Shown here: piece by piece, positions 16,228-24,934 of the stretch
Layout of the letters: the number at the start of each line of letters is the position of its first letter
Numbering within the stretch: position 1 is the stretch's first letter
From: Pseudomonadota bacterium
GTDB taxonomy: Bacteria > Desulfobacterota > Desulfobacteria > Desulfobacterales > Desulfobacteraceae
NCBI GenBank assembly: GCA_018812385.1
Contig: JAHJDU010000072.1
Coordinates: 1 to 36,329 of the forward strand
DNA length: 36,329 nucleotides
Reading direction: 5' to 3'
Position numbers and translations under genes: made by a program
Notes under the pieces: model-generated
The model's input: the letters and a program-made list of their open reading frames with translations, nothing else
The model's database searches: none
Told to the model about the DNA's origin: nothing

Positions 16228-17403
16228 ATGAACATACAGCAGCAGATATCAACTTTCCTAAAAGAGCGCAAAACAGACATGTTAACCCTTTTAAATGAGC
16301 TGGTCTGCATCCAGAGCGGTACAAAAAATAAATCCGGCGTTGACAGGGTCGGCCAGGTCATTCTCAGGGAAATGAAAGCCCTGGGATTTACCTGCGAACA
16401 AAAAAAAGACAGTGATTTCGGGAACCATATCATTGCAAGATCCCCAGGATTTGATTCCGGGAAAAAACAGGTCCTGATTACCGGACATATGGATACGGTT
16501 TTTCCCCACGATACGGGCTTTAATTTTTTCAAACAGGATCATAAAAACTGTTATGGCCCGGGTGTTGCTGACATGAAAGGGGGGCTTGTTGTGGGAATTT
16601 TTGCCCTAAAATCCCTGGTCCGTGCCAATTTTATGCATAGGCTGCCCGTTACCTTCATATTTAATTCTGATGAAGAAATGGGGTCTCCAAGTTCACGATC
16701 TCTCATTCAGAATGAAGCCCGAAAAAGTAAAATAGCCTTTGTCCTTGAGGCCGGCGGACTGAACGGGGAGATTGTCACCGGCCGAAAAGGGAATGTATCT
16801 GTACAATTGGATGTTACCGGAGAAGCTGGACACGCTGCCTTTGCCGGTATTCACAAGGCCAGTGCCATCCTGGAACTTGCCCATAAAACAATTGCCATTG
16901 AAAAATTGAATGCCCCCCAAAAAGGCATTTCTGCCAATGTAGGTATGATTGCAGGTGGAATTGGTCCCAACACTGTACCCCAGCATGCAAGTGCCAGAAT
17001 TGATTTTAGATTTTTAAAATCAACCGATCAAAATGACTTGGAATCCGGTTTTACATCTATTTGCAATCAAATAATTATCCCGGGAACCTCTTCGACAATG
17101 ACGATTGTATCCAGCAGGCCGGCCATGCCAGAGACAAAAAGAAACCTGGCCGTGTTCCAAAAAATTCATAAACTTGCAAAAAGCCTTGACATTCAAATCA
17201 TTTCTGAATTGCGACAGGGGGTTTCAGATGCAAACCTGATTGCCTATGAGGGGATTCCTGTTATTGATGGATTAGGACCAATTGGTGCCAAAGATCACAG
17301 TGAAGACGAATACATTCAAACAAAGAGCTTATTTGACCGGTCCGTATTGTTCGGCAATATTCTTGCGAACTTATGCTTAGATTTAAAATACAAAAGGGTT
17401 TAG
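16228..17403 (+). CDS. M20-family metallopeptidase (ArgE/CPG2-like)
   Basis: The 391 residues have the M20 two-zinc catalytic set: H87 and D89 in ITGHMDTVFP, D115 in YGPGVADMKGGL, E149/E150 in NSDEEMGSPSS, E174 in VLEAGG and H357 in AKDHSEDEY. The dimerisation domain (about 185-300) contains the usual GHAAFAG and GGIGPNTVP segments. The motif set most resembles glutamate carboxypeptidase (CPG2) and related amidohydrolases, which release C-terminal glutamate or deacylate amino acids. No signal peptide is present, so it should act in the cytoplasm on imported substrates. It is the last gene of the sigma-54 operon, with AAGGATATG before the ATG. Exact specificity cannot be assigned. Confidence 0.9.
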   Translation: MNIQQQISTFLKERKTDMLTLLNELVCIQSGTKNKSGVDRVGQVILREMKALGFTCEQKKDSDFGNHIIARSPGFDSGKKQVLITGHMDTVFPHDTGFNFFKQDHKNCYGPGVADMKGGLVVGIFALKSLVRANFMHRLPVTFIFNSDEEMGSPSSRSLIQNEARKSKIAFVLEAGGLNGEIVTGRKGNVSVQLDVTGEAGHAAFAGIHKASAILELAHKTIAIEKLNAPQKGISANVGMIAGGIGPNTVPQHASARIDFRFLKSTDQNDLESGFTSICNQIIIPGTSSTMTIVSSRPAMPETKRNLAVFQKIHKLAKSLDIQIISELRQGVSDANLIAYEGIPVIDGLGPIGAKDHSEDEYIQTKSLFDRSVLFGNILANLCLDLKYKRV

Positions 17404-17766
17404 CGCAATTATGTCATATCTCTGAAGCCTGGCCAACAAATATTTTGCATTTGCAAAGGTTCCCACATTATCGATCATTTGGTGTACTATTTGTAATATC
17501 GATAAATTGCTCTCCCAGGGCCGAGGCATAGAAGAATACTATTATTCGATTTCAGATTCAAGATTTTCAAATAAAAATAAAATGAGAACATTGGTTCAAA
17601 CAAAAGCATGCAAAAGCCTTCACAAAAAAATGTGAAGGCTTTTGCAACAATTAAAAAAGTGGCATCTTATCCAATTCAATCTCAAGTTCTTGTTTAAGAA
17701 CAAATGCCATAAGTGAATATAATAATCATAATCGTCAGGAAGACTGCATAAGGATTATGAATCTAA
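17404..17766. other. Intergenic region between convergent operons
   Basis: This is 363 nt with no supported gene. It contains the strong hairpin annotated at 17609-17646, a 6-2-6 palindrome TTTGCA-TT-TGCAAA at 17444-17457, and a spaced inverted repeat TTATCGAT...ATCGATAA at 17468-17505. The last two have no evident role here because both flanking genes end at this region. Confidence 0.7.
17609..17646. terminator. Perfect 16 bp hairpin, likely bidirectional terminator
   Basis: TGCAAAAGCCTTCACA pairs perfectly with TGTGAAGGCTTTTGCA around a six-A loop. It sits between the ends of a plus-strand operon (17403) and a minus-strand operon (17767). The A/T-rich stem bases provide T-runs on both strands, although no long T-tract follows outside the stem. 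Confidence 0.7.
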
Positions 17767-19422
17767 CTATCCCCAGCTCCAGTCCTGAATATTCCATGTA
17801 ACATCAGTAACATAAGGATTAACTTCATATCCCTTGAGATCAGATTTTTTCCCATAGATAAAAACATAAGCAAAAATTGGAGCAAAAGGTACATCTTCAT
17901 GAAGAATTTCCTGAATTTTGTCATAAACTTCTTTGCGTTTTGCCATGTCTGAAATCAGCACACCCTGTTCCAGAAGTTTATCCAGTTCAAGATTTTCGTA
18001 TTGTACATAATTGGAACCAACTCCATGCTTTACTGGAATTTGTTTTGAGTGGCACCTTGCTGTGTAGTCGGGATCCATTCCAACGGTTGGTTCCCAGCCC
18101 ACCATAAGAGTATCGAATTGAGATTTAGTTGTATATTCGCCCCAGACAACTGATGCCGGCATATTTTTAATTTCCATGACTACACCGATTTCTTTCCAGT
18201 TTGACTGAACCATTGCTTCAGCCTGTTCCCTTGCCTTTGCACCGGCAGTAGTTGACATGGTAAATTTTAGTTTTACACCGTCTTTCTGGCGAATGCCGTC
18301 TGAACCGATTTTCCACCCTGCTCCTTCAAGCATTTCTGCAGCTTTTTTTAAATTAAACCCCGGGTCCTTTATTTTGCTGTTGTAGGCCCAATGGCTGGGA
18401 TGCAGATAAGATAATGTTCTGGGAGGAAGTCCATATTGAACATCATTTATCCATTTTTCCTTGTCACAGGCAAGGTATAGAGCCTGGCGGACAATTTTTT
18501 CTTTGAACTGTGGCTTACCACAGTTAAAGTAAATAAATTCAACCCATGGTTGGGGTGTTTTCAAAGAATCACGATTAAGGAGTGTTTTTGCCTCTTCAAA
18601 TCTTTCCGGCGGCACACCATGCAGTCCAAACACATCAATTTCACCGGTTTTAAACTGGGTGTATGCAACAGTCTGGTCGGGAATAAATTTATGAACAACT
18701 GTTTCTATGGCTGGCTGACCTCTATGATATTCAGGATTCCTTTTATATATCATATGACTGCCTGCCACACGTTTGTCAAGAAGGTAAGGTCCTGTGCCTA
18801 TGGGGTTCATGTTAAAAGCAGCAGTGTTGATATCCGGTACTTTGGATAAAATATGATGGGGTACGATGTGCATTTTTTGCCATGCCCAGGCAAAAGGAAC
18901 AAAAGGTTTTGCCAGGCTTATTTCCACATTGTAATCGTCAATTATCTTAAAATCAGAGATAAGATCAAATCCTGATCGGGATCTGATGGCGACCTTGGGA
19001 TTAATAATTGTCTGATATGTAAACTCCACATCTTTTGCATTGAAGGGAGCCCCATCATGCCATTTAATCCCCTTTTTAAGCTCTATTTTCCACAATTTTC
19101 CATCTGAAGATATTCCACCATTTTCAAGTGTGGGAACTTTAGCTGCCAGATTGGGGATAAATTCTCCTAGATGGTTCACATCCCAGAGCGCATCAAACAT
19201 ACATGCTTCCGGAACTTCTTCGGTTCCGGAGTTCACATAGAGAAGTGGATTAAAATTTACAGGTTCCTGGGTCATACCCACAATAACACTTTTTTTGGCA
19301 GCCCATGCAGGGTTTGTTATACCCAATACGCTGCCTGCGATTACAGTGGAAAAGGCTACATAACCTGTTGTCTTCATAAACTCTCTGCGCGTAAAATCGG
19401 ATGGTTTAGAATCTTTCATCAC
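17767..19422 (-). CDS. Tat-type peptide ABC transporter substrate-binding protein, importer 2
   Basis: The 551-residue family-5 binding protein has a twin-arginine signal: FTRREFMK at about residues 10-17, a hydrophobic stretch GYVAFSTVIAGSVLG and cleavage near PAWA-A. Hallmarks include VIVGMTQEPVNFNPLL, IKWHDGAPFNAKDVEFTYQ (about 135-153) and GTGPYLLDKRVAGSHMIYKR. Folded export by Tat suggests cytoplasmic folding or cofactor/metal loading, but several ordinary peptide receptors also use Tat. It is the last gene of the importer-2 set (order D-F-B-C-A), 58 nt after the DppC-type gene and with its own GGAGG, an unusual position for a receptor that must be made in excess. The ligand is unknown; the neighbouring enzymes suggest an amino-acid derivative. 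Confidence 0.93.
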   Translation of the reverse strand: MMKDSKPSDFTRREFMKTTGYVAFSTVIAGSVLGITNPAWAAKKSVIVGMTQEPVNFNPLLYVNSGTEEVPEACMFDALWDVNHLGEFIPNLAAKVPTLENGGISSDGKLWKIELKKGIKWHDGAPFNAKDVEFTYQTIINPKVAIRSRSGFDLISDFKIIDDYNVEISLAKPFVPFAWAWQKMHIVPHHILSKVPDINTAAFNMNPIGTGPYLLDKRVAGSHMIYKRNPEYHRGQPAIETVVHKFIPDQTVAYTQFKTGEIDVFGLHGVPPERFEEAKTLLNRDSLKTPQPWVEFIYFNCGKPQFKEKIVRQALYLACDKEKWINDVQYGLPPRTLSYLHPSHWAYNSKIKDPGFNLKKAAEMLEGAGWKIGSDGIRQKDGVKLKFTMSTTAGAKAREQAEAMVQSNWKEIGVVMEIKNMPASVVWGEYTTKSQFDTLMVGWEPTVGMDPDYTARCHSKQIPVKHGVGSNYVQYENLELDKLLEQGVLISDMAKRKEVYDKIQEILHEDVPFAPIFAYVFIYGKKSDLKGYEVNPYVTDVTWNIQDWSWG

Positions 19423-19480
19423 TTAAATCCTCCTTACTTATTGTTGAGTGTCTGTCCAATTTTAAGTCGAACGAGACGGT

Positions 19481-20392
19481 TTATGTCCACATTTTTAAAC
19501 GAGGGTCCAAAGCATCTCTTAGACCATCACCTAAAAAGTTAAAGCTCATAACTGTTAATGTTATCATGATGCCAGGCAAAATCGCCAGCCATGGGGAAAG
19601 ATCGAAATAAGCCTGGGCATTGGTTAACATATTTCCCCAGCTGGCAAGTGGCGGTTGAATTCCGTAACCCAAAAAGCTTATATAAGATTCCATCAGCACT
19701 GCATTGGCTACATTTAAGGTGGCTGATACAAGAACTGGAGCCATGGCATTGGGCAATAGTTCTCGAAACATTATGCGGCTGCCTGAAGCCCCTAAAGCAA
19801 AACTTGCTTCAATAAAATCCTGTTTTTTAATGTATTGGATCTGAGCTCTGATGATGCGAGCCACCTCCATCCACGAGGTAAATCCTATTATCAGGGCGAT
19901 TGATAGTACAGTTGGCGTAATAAAGGCCGCAAGAATCAGAAGTAAAAAAACCTGGGGAAAACATAAAATGGTGTCTGTAAAACGCATGAGGATACTGTCT
20001 ATCTTCCCACCGTAATAGCCTGAAACAAGCCCTACCAATAAGCCTGTTACAACAGTTGCAAACATTGCAGCTATGCCGACTATAAGACTTATTCTTCCTC
20101 CATGGAGCAGTCTTGCAAAGGTATCACGCCCCATTTCATCAGTCCCGAGAATGAAATGGGTATCTGTAAAGGGCTCAATAAAGCGGCGTGATGTGTCCAG
20201 GTCCAATGGATCATGGGGCGATATAAGGTTTGCAAATACAGCACTGATTAAAAGGATTAAAACGATGCATCCGCCTATAACGGCTAATCTGTGGTTTGAG
20301 AAACGTCTCCACAAGCGTTGAAGTTGCGTTTCATAGAATTCAACAGATTCGTTTTTTTGGGGCAGCGACAATTTTGATGGGCTATTTTTCAT
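19481..20392 (-). CDS. DppC-type ABC transporter permease, importer 2
   Basis: The 303 residues carry a cytoplasmic N-terminal segment (ETQLQRLWRRFSNHRLAVIGG), a first membrane helix, the periplasmic FILGTDEMGRDTFARLLHGGR motif, and the EAA loop FIEASFALGASGSRIMFRE. The C-terminus FNFLGDGLRDALDPRLK is typical for DppC. MESYISFLGYGIQPPLASWG is the conserved segment near the last helices. It is the partner of the DppB-type permease 33 nt upstream. It is clearly divergent from the DppC proteins of importers 1 and 3 in this window, so the three systems are not recent duplicates. Confidence 0.94.
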   Translation of the reverse strand: MKNSPSKLSLPQKNESVEFYETQLQRLWRRFSNHRLAVIGGCIVLILLISAVFANLISPHDPLDLDTSRRFIEPFTDTHFILGTDEMGRDTFARLLHGGRISLIVGIAAMFATVVTGLLVGLVSGYYGGKIDSILMRFTDTILCFPQVFLLLILAAFITPTVLSIALIIGFTSWMEVARIIRAQIQYIKKQDFIEASFALGASGSRIMFRELLPNAMAPVLVSATLNVANAVLMESYISFLGYGIQPPLASWGNMLTNAQAYFDLSPWLAILPGIMITLTVMSFNFLGDGLRDALDPRLKMWT

Positions 20393-20425
20393 ATTATTTT
20401 TTTTAATTCCTGTTCATTCTCATTT

Positions 20426-21379
20426 TTACTCCAGCGCAATTCTTGGATCTAAAACCGCGTTTATTAGATCTGCAATAAGATTCCCAAAAATTACGGCAAT
20501 TGCAGTAAACATTACCAGCCCCATTAAAACTGGGTATTCTTTCATAGTAAGGGAATCCACAAAAAGTCTGCCCATTCCGGGCCAGCCAAAAATTGTTTCC
20601 GCAACAAGAGCGCCACTGAAAAGCCATGGTAATTGGACCCCGGCAAGAGCAATGAGAGGAGCAATGGCGTTTGGAAGAGCGTGTATGAACAGTATTTTAG
20701 ATCCTTTTATGCCTTTGGATTTAGCCGTACGGATGTAATCCTGGTGAATTACTTCAAGAAAACTTGATCGGGTATATCGGCTCCATTGAGCAACCAGTAC
20801 AAGGGCAAGCACAACAGTGGGAAGCACCAGGTGCCGAAACAGGTCAAAGAAATCCTCTTCACCGCCAAGGGTAAACATACCGCCGGACGGTAACCATCCA
20901 AGTTTAAGACTGAATATGTAGATTGCCATTAACCCGAACCAGAAAGTGGGAAATGACAGTGCAACCATTGCTCCGGTGGTGGCAAGATAATCAAATACTG
21001 AATAACGTTTAAAAGCGCCAAGAATACCAATACACATACCCAGGATTATTGCAATGCTCATTGCAGATCCCATTAATAGAAATGTAGCAGGAATTCTTTC
21101 TACAATAACGTCAAAGACTTGTCTGCCGCCAAAAAAAGTTGTTCCCCAGTTTCCTGTGAACATACCCGTTGCCCATTTTACGTATTGTATATGAATCGGT
21201 TGATCAAGTCCCAGTATGACCTTGATTTTATCAATATCCTGGGCTGTAATTGACGGATTTAATGTATATACAGAAAGAGGTCCTCCAGGCGCAAGATGCA
21301 TTATGGAAAAAGCAATTATGGATACTCCAATGAGAAGAGGGATAGCCTGCAGCGATCTTTTTATTATATATTTAAACAA
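20426..21379 (-). CDS. DppB-type ABC transporter permease, importer 2
   Basis: The 317 residues open with MFKYIIKRSLQAIPLLIGVSIIAF and then HLAPGGPLSVY, the DppB start. The periplasmic loop contains MFTGNWGTTFFGGRQVFDVI. The EAA loop is RTAKSKGIKGSKILFIHALPN (about 224-244), followed by ALVAETIFGWPGMGRLFVDSL and the C-terminus NAVLDPRIALE. It forms the channel with the DppC-type subunit. It lies 50 nt downstream of the DppF-type ATPase gene, placing the permeases after the ATPases. Confidence 0.94.
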   Translation of the reverse strand: MFKYIIKRSLQAIPLLIGVSIIAFSIMHLAPGGPLSVYTLNPSITAQDIDKIKVILGLDQPIHIQYVKWATGMFTGNWGTTFFGGRQVFDVIVERIPATFLLMGSAMSIAIILGMCIGILGAFKRYSVFDYLATTGAMVALSFPTFWFGLMAIYIFSLKLGWLPSGGMFTLGGEEDFFDLFRHLVLPTVVLALVLVAQWSRYTRSSFLEVIHQDYIRTAKSKGIKGSKILFIHALPNAIAPLIALAGVQLPWLFSGALVAETIFGWPGMGRLFVDSLTMKEYPVLMGLVMFTAIAVIFGNLIADLINAVLDPRIALE

Positions 21380-21429
21380 AAGCTACTCCTTAAAGCATAA
21401 AAAATTAACGCTTATCACTATGGATATTT

Positions 21430-22401
21430 TCAAAATTTCAAATGGCATGCTACAAAATGGTTTTCCTTTCCTACTTGCTCCAAATAAGGCTCGCTCTTAT
21501 CACATGGTTCAAAACGATATGGGCAACGTGGGTGAAATCTGCATCCTGAAGGAGGATTGATGGGCGATGGCACATCACCTTTCAGTATAAACCGTTTTTT
21601 TTTAAAATCAGGATCAAGAACCGGAATAGCGGAGATGAGCGCCCTGCTGTACGGGTGAAGAGGCTCTGCATAAAAGTCTGTACTCAATGCTTTTTCTACT
21701 ATTTTACCAAGATACATAACTGCAATTTCATCAGAAATATAGCTTACTACGCTGAGATCATGAGCTATAATGATGTAAGCTAAGCCTAATTCTTCTTGCA
21801 GATCTTTCATTAAATTAAGTATTTGGGCCTGAATTGATACATCCAGTGCTGAGACCGGTTCATCCGCTATTATCAATTCCGGATAAAGGGCAAGCGCTCT
21901 GGCAATGCCAATGCGCTGACGCTGGCCCCCACTGAATTCATGGGGATAACGGCGCATGGCTTCAGATGATAACCCAACTTTTTTTAAAAACCCTGAAATT
22001 TTGTCTTCCATATTTTTACCATCAGCTAATCCATGAATTTCTAAGGGAGCCGCAAGAATGGATCCAATAGTGTGTCTGGGATTGAGTGAGGAAAAAGGAT
22101 CCTGAAAAATCATTTGCATTTGACGTCTGACTTTTTTCATCTCCTGCCGAGTATATCCTGTAATATTTTCACCTTTAAAAAATATTTGACCATCAGTGGG
22201 CTCTATAAGTTTCAGAATAGTCTTTCCCATTGTGGTTTTTCCGCAACCGCTTTCACCAACCAGGCCTAAAGTACGTCCGGGTTTTACGCTTAAACTGACT
22301 CCATCGACAGCGTGCACATGATCTTTTGATTTGAAAAAGAAACCGGGTTTTACAGGGAAAAGTTTTTTAAGACTTTTAACTTCCAAAAGTTTCTCACTCA
22401 T
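21430..22401 (-). CDS. DppF-type ABC transporter ATPase, importer 2
   Basis: The 323 residues carry Walker A GESGCGKT (49-56), the Q-loop [13 protein letters not shown], the signature [15 protein letters not shown], Walker [13 protein letters not shown] and the switch His in IIAHDLS. The C-terminal [14 protein letters not shown] is the family cysteine block. The N-terminus ([25 protein letters not shown]) is the DppF type. The gene lies 33 nt after the DppD-type ATPase and precedes the two permeases. Confidence 0.94.
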   Translation of the reverse strand: MSEKLLEVKSLKKLFPVKPGFFFKSKDHVHAVDGVSLSVKPGRTLGLVGESGCGKTTMGKTILKLIEPTDGQIFFKGENITGYTRQEMKKVRRQMQMIFQDPFSSLNPRHTIGSILAAPLEIHGLADGKNMEDKISGFLKKVGLSSEAMRRYPHEFSGGQRQRIGIARALALYPELIIADEPVSALDVSIQAQILNLMKDLQEELGLAYIIIAHDLSVVSYISDEIAVMYLGKIVEKALSTDFYAEPLHPYSRALISAIPVLDPDFKKKRFILKGDVPSPINPPSGCRFHPRCPYRFEPCDKSEPYLEQVGKENHFVACHLKF

Positions 22402-22434
22402 TTATATTCTCCATTTCCACTGCATAATGCCTTA

Positions 22435-23433
22435 TTACGCTCTGTTTTGCACTATCCAACACCGAACATTATGATTGTTTTCGATATTAAGAAGTCTTGG
22501 TTTTTCTAATTGGCATATTTTTTCTTTGACATGACATCGATTAAAAAATGCGCATCCTTCAGGAAGATAGCACAGGTTTGGCACAATGCCGGGAATTTCT
22601 TGTAACCGGGTTGCTGAATCAATTTTATTGATTTTAGGAACAGAATTCAAAAGCCCTTGAGTATATGGGTGAAGAGGATTTTGAAAAATCGTTCTTACGT
22701 CCGCTTCTTCCACTATTTTTCCTGCATACATGACAGCTACTCTATCTGCTGTTTCTGCAATAACACCGAGATCATGGGTTATTAAAAGGATGCTTGTATT
22801 CAGTTTGTCTTGAAGGCTAAGCATGATATCCAGGATCTGTGCCTGAATTGTTACGTCAAGAGCTGTGGTAGGCTCATCAGCTATTAGTAGTTCCGGATCA
22901 CAGGCTAAAGCTAAAGCGATCATTATTCTTTGCCGCATTCCGCCGCTTAGCTGATGCGGGTATTCCTTTGCCCGCTTTTGGGGTAAAGAAATGCCAACCA
23001 TGTTCAAGAGCTCAATGGTCCGGTCACGGGCTTCTTTGGCAGTTATATCCAGATGGTTGATCATAACTTCATCTATCTGGAACCCTATGGAAAGTACAGG
23101 GTTCAGTGAAGTCATAGGTTCCTGGAAGATCATTGAGATAGATCGTCCTCTTATTGTGTTAAGCTCCTGTTCTGTCATTTGCAGCAAATCGTGATCTTTA
23201 AAAAGAATTTGACCTGAATGGAACTCAGCAGGAGGGATGTCAAGCAACTTTAAAATTGATAGAGCAGAAACTGTTTTGCCACATCCGGATTCACCCACAA
23301 GTCCCAATGTTTCTCCATGGTTAATATTGTAGGATACGCCGTCAACAGCTTTTGCCAAACCTTCTTTAACATTAAAATAGGTTCGTAAATCTTTTACTGA
23401 GAGCAGAATGTCTTTTTTGGGAACCATAATCAC
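22435..23433 (-). CDS. DppD-type ABC transporter ATPase, importer 2
   Basis: The 332 residues carry Walker A GESGCGKT (47-54), the Q-loop MIFQEPMTSLNP, the signature LSGGMRQRIMIALAL, Walker B LLIADEPTTALD and the switch His in LITHDLG. The C-terminal CAFFNRCHVKEKIC belongs to the oligopeptide-importer extension. The start is ambiguous: GTG at 23433 or ATG at 23427 (MVPKKDILLSVKDL); neither has a strong Shine-Dalgarno sequence. A 133 nt gap separates it from the oxidoreductase gene upstream, enough for its own promoter, and a palindrome lies there (23456-23470). Confidence 0.93.
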   Translation of the reverse strand: MIMVPKKDILLSVKDLRTYFNVKEGLAKAVDGVSYNINHGETLGLVGESGCGKTVSALSILKLLDIPPAEFHSGQILFKDHDLLQMTEQELNTIRGRSISMIFQEPMTSLNPVLSIGFQIDEVMINHLDITAKEARDRTIELLNMVGISLPQKRAKEYPHQLSGGMRQRIMIALALACDPELLIADEPTTALDVTIQAQILDIMLSLQDKLNTSILLITHDLGVIAETADRVAVMYAGKIVEEADVRTIFQNPLHPYTQGLLNSVPKINKIDSATRLQEIPGIVPNLCYLPEGCAFFNRCHVKEKICQLEKPRLLNIENNHNVRCWIVQNRA

Positions 23434-23455
23434 ACTAATACGTAATCTTATTTTT

Positions 23456-23470
23456 AATGATTAAATCATT
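23456..23470. promoter_or_regulatory. Palindromic candidate operator upstream of importer 2
   Basis: AATGATT-A-AATCATT is a perfect 7 bp inverted repeat around one base. On the minus strand it falls in the 17-base spacer between a TTGAAT and a TAAGAT that could serve as -35 and -10 boxes for the DppD-type gene. The location suits a repressor site, but the AT-rich background makes chance palindromes common. Confidence 0.3.
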
Positions 23471-23566
23471 CAATAACCTAATAAGGTATCCTGTCATTGC
23501 ATTTTAATCAAACATTTTTTTCTTTTCTCAAAACAAAAACTCGAATCATACCCTTCAGTCTTTATC

Positions 23567-24880
23567 TTATCCAATGACCGAGAAGCTGGAATTAGGATTT
23601 ATCTCCCGCAATCGGCTGTAGAAACCGATATTACACTCCCGCCTGGTATAATGCATGGTGAATTTTACCGGGTCGCGGTCGTGATCATGTCCATTTTCAC
23701 AGGCTTTGATCAACTCGGCCATGAGCACCCCCACCACAGGTGCATTTTTATACTGATTGCCTGATGTGCCGACAGCCATATAAAAGCCGGGTAAATCAGA
23801 CTTATCATAGATAGGAATCCAGTCATCTGATGCGTCGTAAAGATCCACCACTCCCTGGCTTTTTCCGGGTCCGGGTATGGGCAGATTTTCAAGGCGCTGG
23901 GCCACGCGCATGACCTGGGTCGTCCACTGGTCCGTAAAGTTTTGATTGTAATTGTCCGGGTCGTCTATGTATTCAAGAATGTCACACGCAGGATCTTCGG
24001 AGCCGATGAGGACATGATTGCCTATCTCCGGCCGTGAATAGCAGCCGACGTCGCCATCGGATATGATGGTTCCCAGATTATTGTAGTCAAACCCTTCCGG
24101 TGCAGGGACATGACAGACCTCTTGTCTAAGCGGCCGGGTCTTGATATTCATTCCATCTATCACGCCGGCCATCTGGTTCACTATATAGGAGTGAGGCCCG
24201 GCCACATTTATCACCACGGGTGCTTCTATCTTTGTGCCGTCGGCCAGCTTGATCCCGGCACAGCGGCCGTCCTTTTTAAGGATTTCCTTTACCTCAGCTT
24301 TGAAAAGGTATTCTCCACCGGCGTTCTCACCGGCCACCTGTACGTTGTGAACCGACTGCTTAGGGTCGCTGATAAGACCTGATTCCGGAACATAAATGGC
24401 ACCGGCAATGCTTTCGTCAGTAGGCTCGCCAAAGCCTGGATCACTAGAAAGCTTAGGGGGGCCAAACCCATGGGTATTAACGATGGGCAACATTTTTTTG
24501 ATTCCGTTACTATCCAGCTCCTCGTAGACCACGTGTATCGCATCCAGCGATTCCATCACATCTTTCAGGTAGTTGTTTTTTTGGGTTTTGATGACCAGAC
24601 AACCCGTGTTTATGTACTTGACCATACCTGTTTTGTCCACAGATCTGAGATACTTTAACCAGTCCAGCCAGTAGTAATAGCCCTCTCGTGCCATAGCTAC
24701 CCCGTCCGGGGTGGAGTAGTGCAGCCGGATAATAGCGCAGGATCCAGACGTGGAACCAAGGCCTGATCCGGACAGCTTGTCAACATTGAGAACTTTTTTA
24801 CCCCGTTTGGCCAACTCGAACCCCACACAGGCCCCGATAATTCCAGCCCCGATGACGATGGCATCATATTTTTTAGACAT
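23567..24880 (-). CDS. FAD-dependent oxidoreductase, DAO family (N-methyl/secondary amine type)
   Basis: The 437 residues start with a classic Rossmann FAD motif (AIVIGAGIIGACVGFELAKRG, glycines 11-16). They continue with the DAO-family STSGSCAIIRLHYS segment and a C-terminal GTSGNQYKNAPVVGVLMAELI flavin-contact region. Relatives include sarcosine, dimethylglycine and glycine oxidases, which oxidise the C-N bond of N-alkyl amino acids. The family also includes dehydrogenases that use electron carriers rather than oxygen, as an anaerobe would require. It lies 54 nt downstream of the MttB-like methyltransferase gene. A joint role in removing N-methyl groups from an imported betaine or N-methyl amino acid is an inference. 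No tetrahydrofolate-binding GcvT domain is present. Confidence 0.85.
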   Translation of the reverse strand: MSKKYDAIVIGAGIIGACVGFELAKRGKKVLNVDKLSGSGLGSTSGSCAIIRLHYSTPDGVAMAREGYYYWLDWLKYLRSVDKTGMVKYINTGCLVIKTQKNNYLKDVMESLDAIHVVYEELDSNGIKKMLPIVNTHGFGPPKLSSDPGFGEPTDESIAGAIYVPESGLISDPKQSVHNVQVAGENAGGEYLFKAEVKEILKKDGRCAGIKLADGTKIEAPVVINVAGPHSYIVNQMAGVIDGMNIKTRPLRQEVCHVPAPEGFDYNNLGTIISDGDVGCYSRPEIGNHVLIGSEDPACDILEYIDDPDNYNQNFTDQWTTQVMRVAQRLENLPIPGPGKSQGVVDLYDASDDWIPIYDKSDLPGFYMAVGTSGNQYKNAPVVGVLMAELIKACENGHDHDRDPVKFTMHYTRRECNIGFYSRLREINPNSSFSVIG

Positions 24881-24934
24881 GATTTTGAACTCCTTATTTA
24901 TCTAAATTTTTTATTAAAGAAAACCTACTGATTT

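Noticed and set aside
17472-17496. TGGTGTACTATTTGTA-like sequence as a second sigma-54 promoter
   Set aside because: It lacks the invariant GC of the -12 element and points into no gene.
17468-17505. Spaced inverted repeat TTATCGAT...ATCGATAA between convergent operons
   Set aside because: The arms are 8 bp with a 22-base gap and no promoter is needed here. It could be chance in AT-rich DNA, so it is mentioned only within the intergenic entry.
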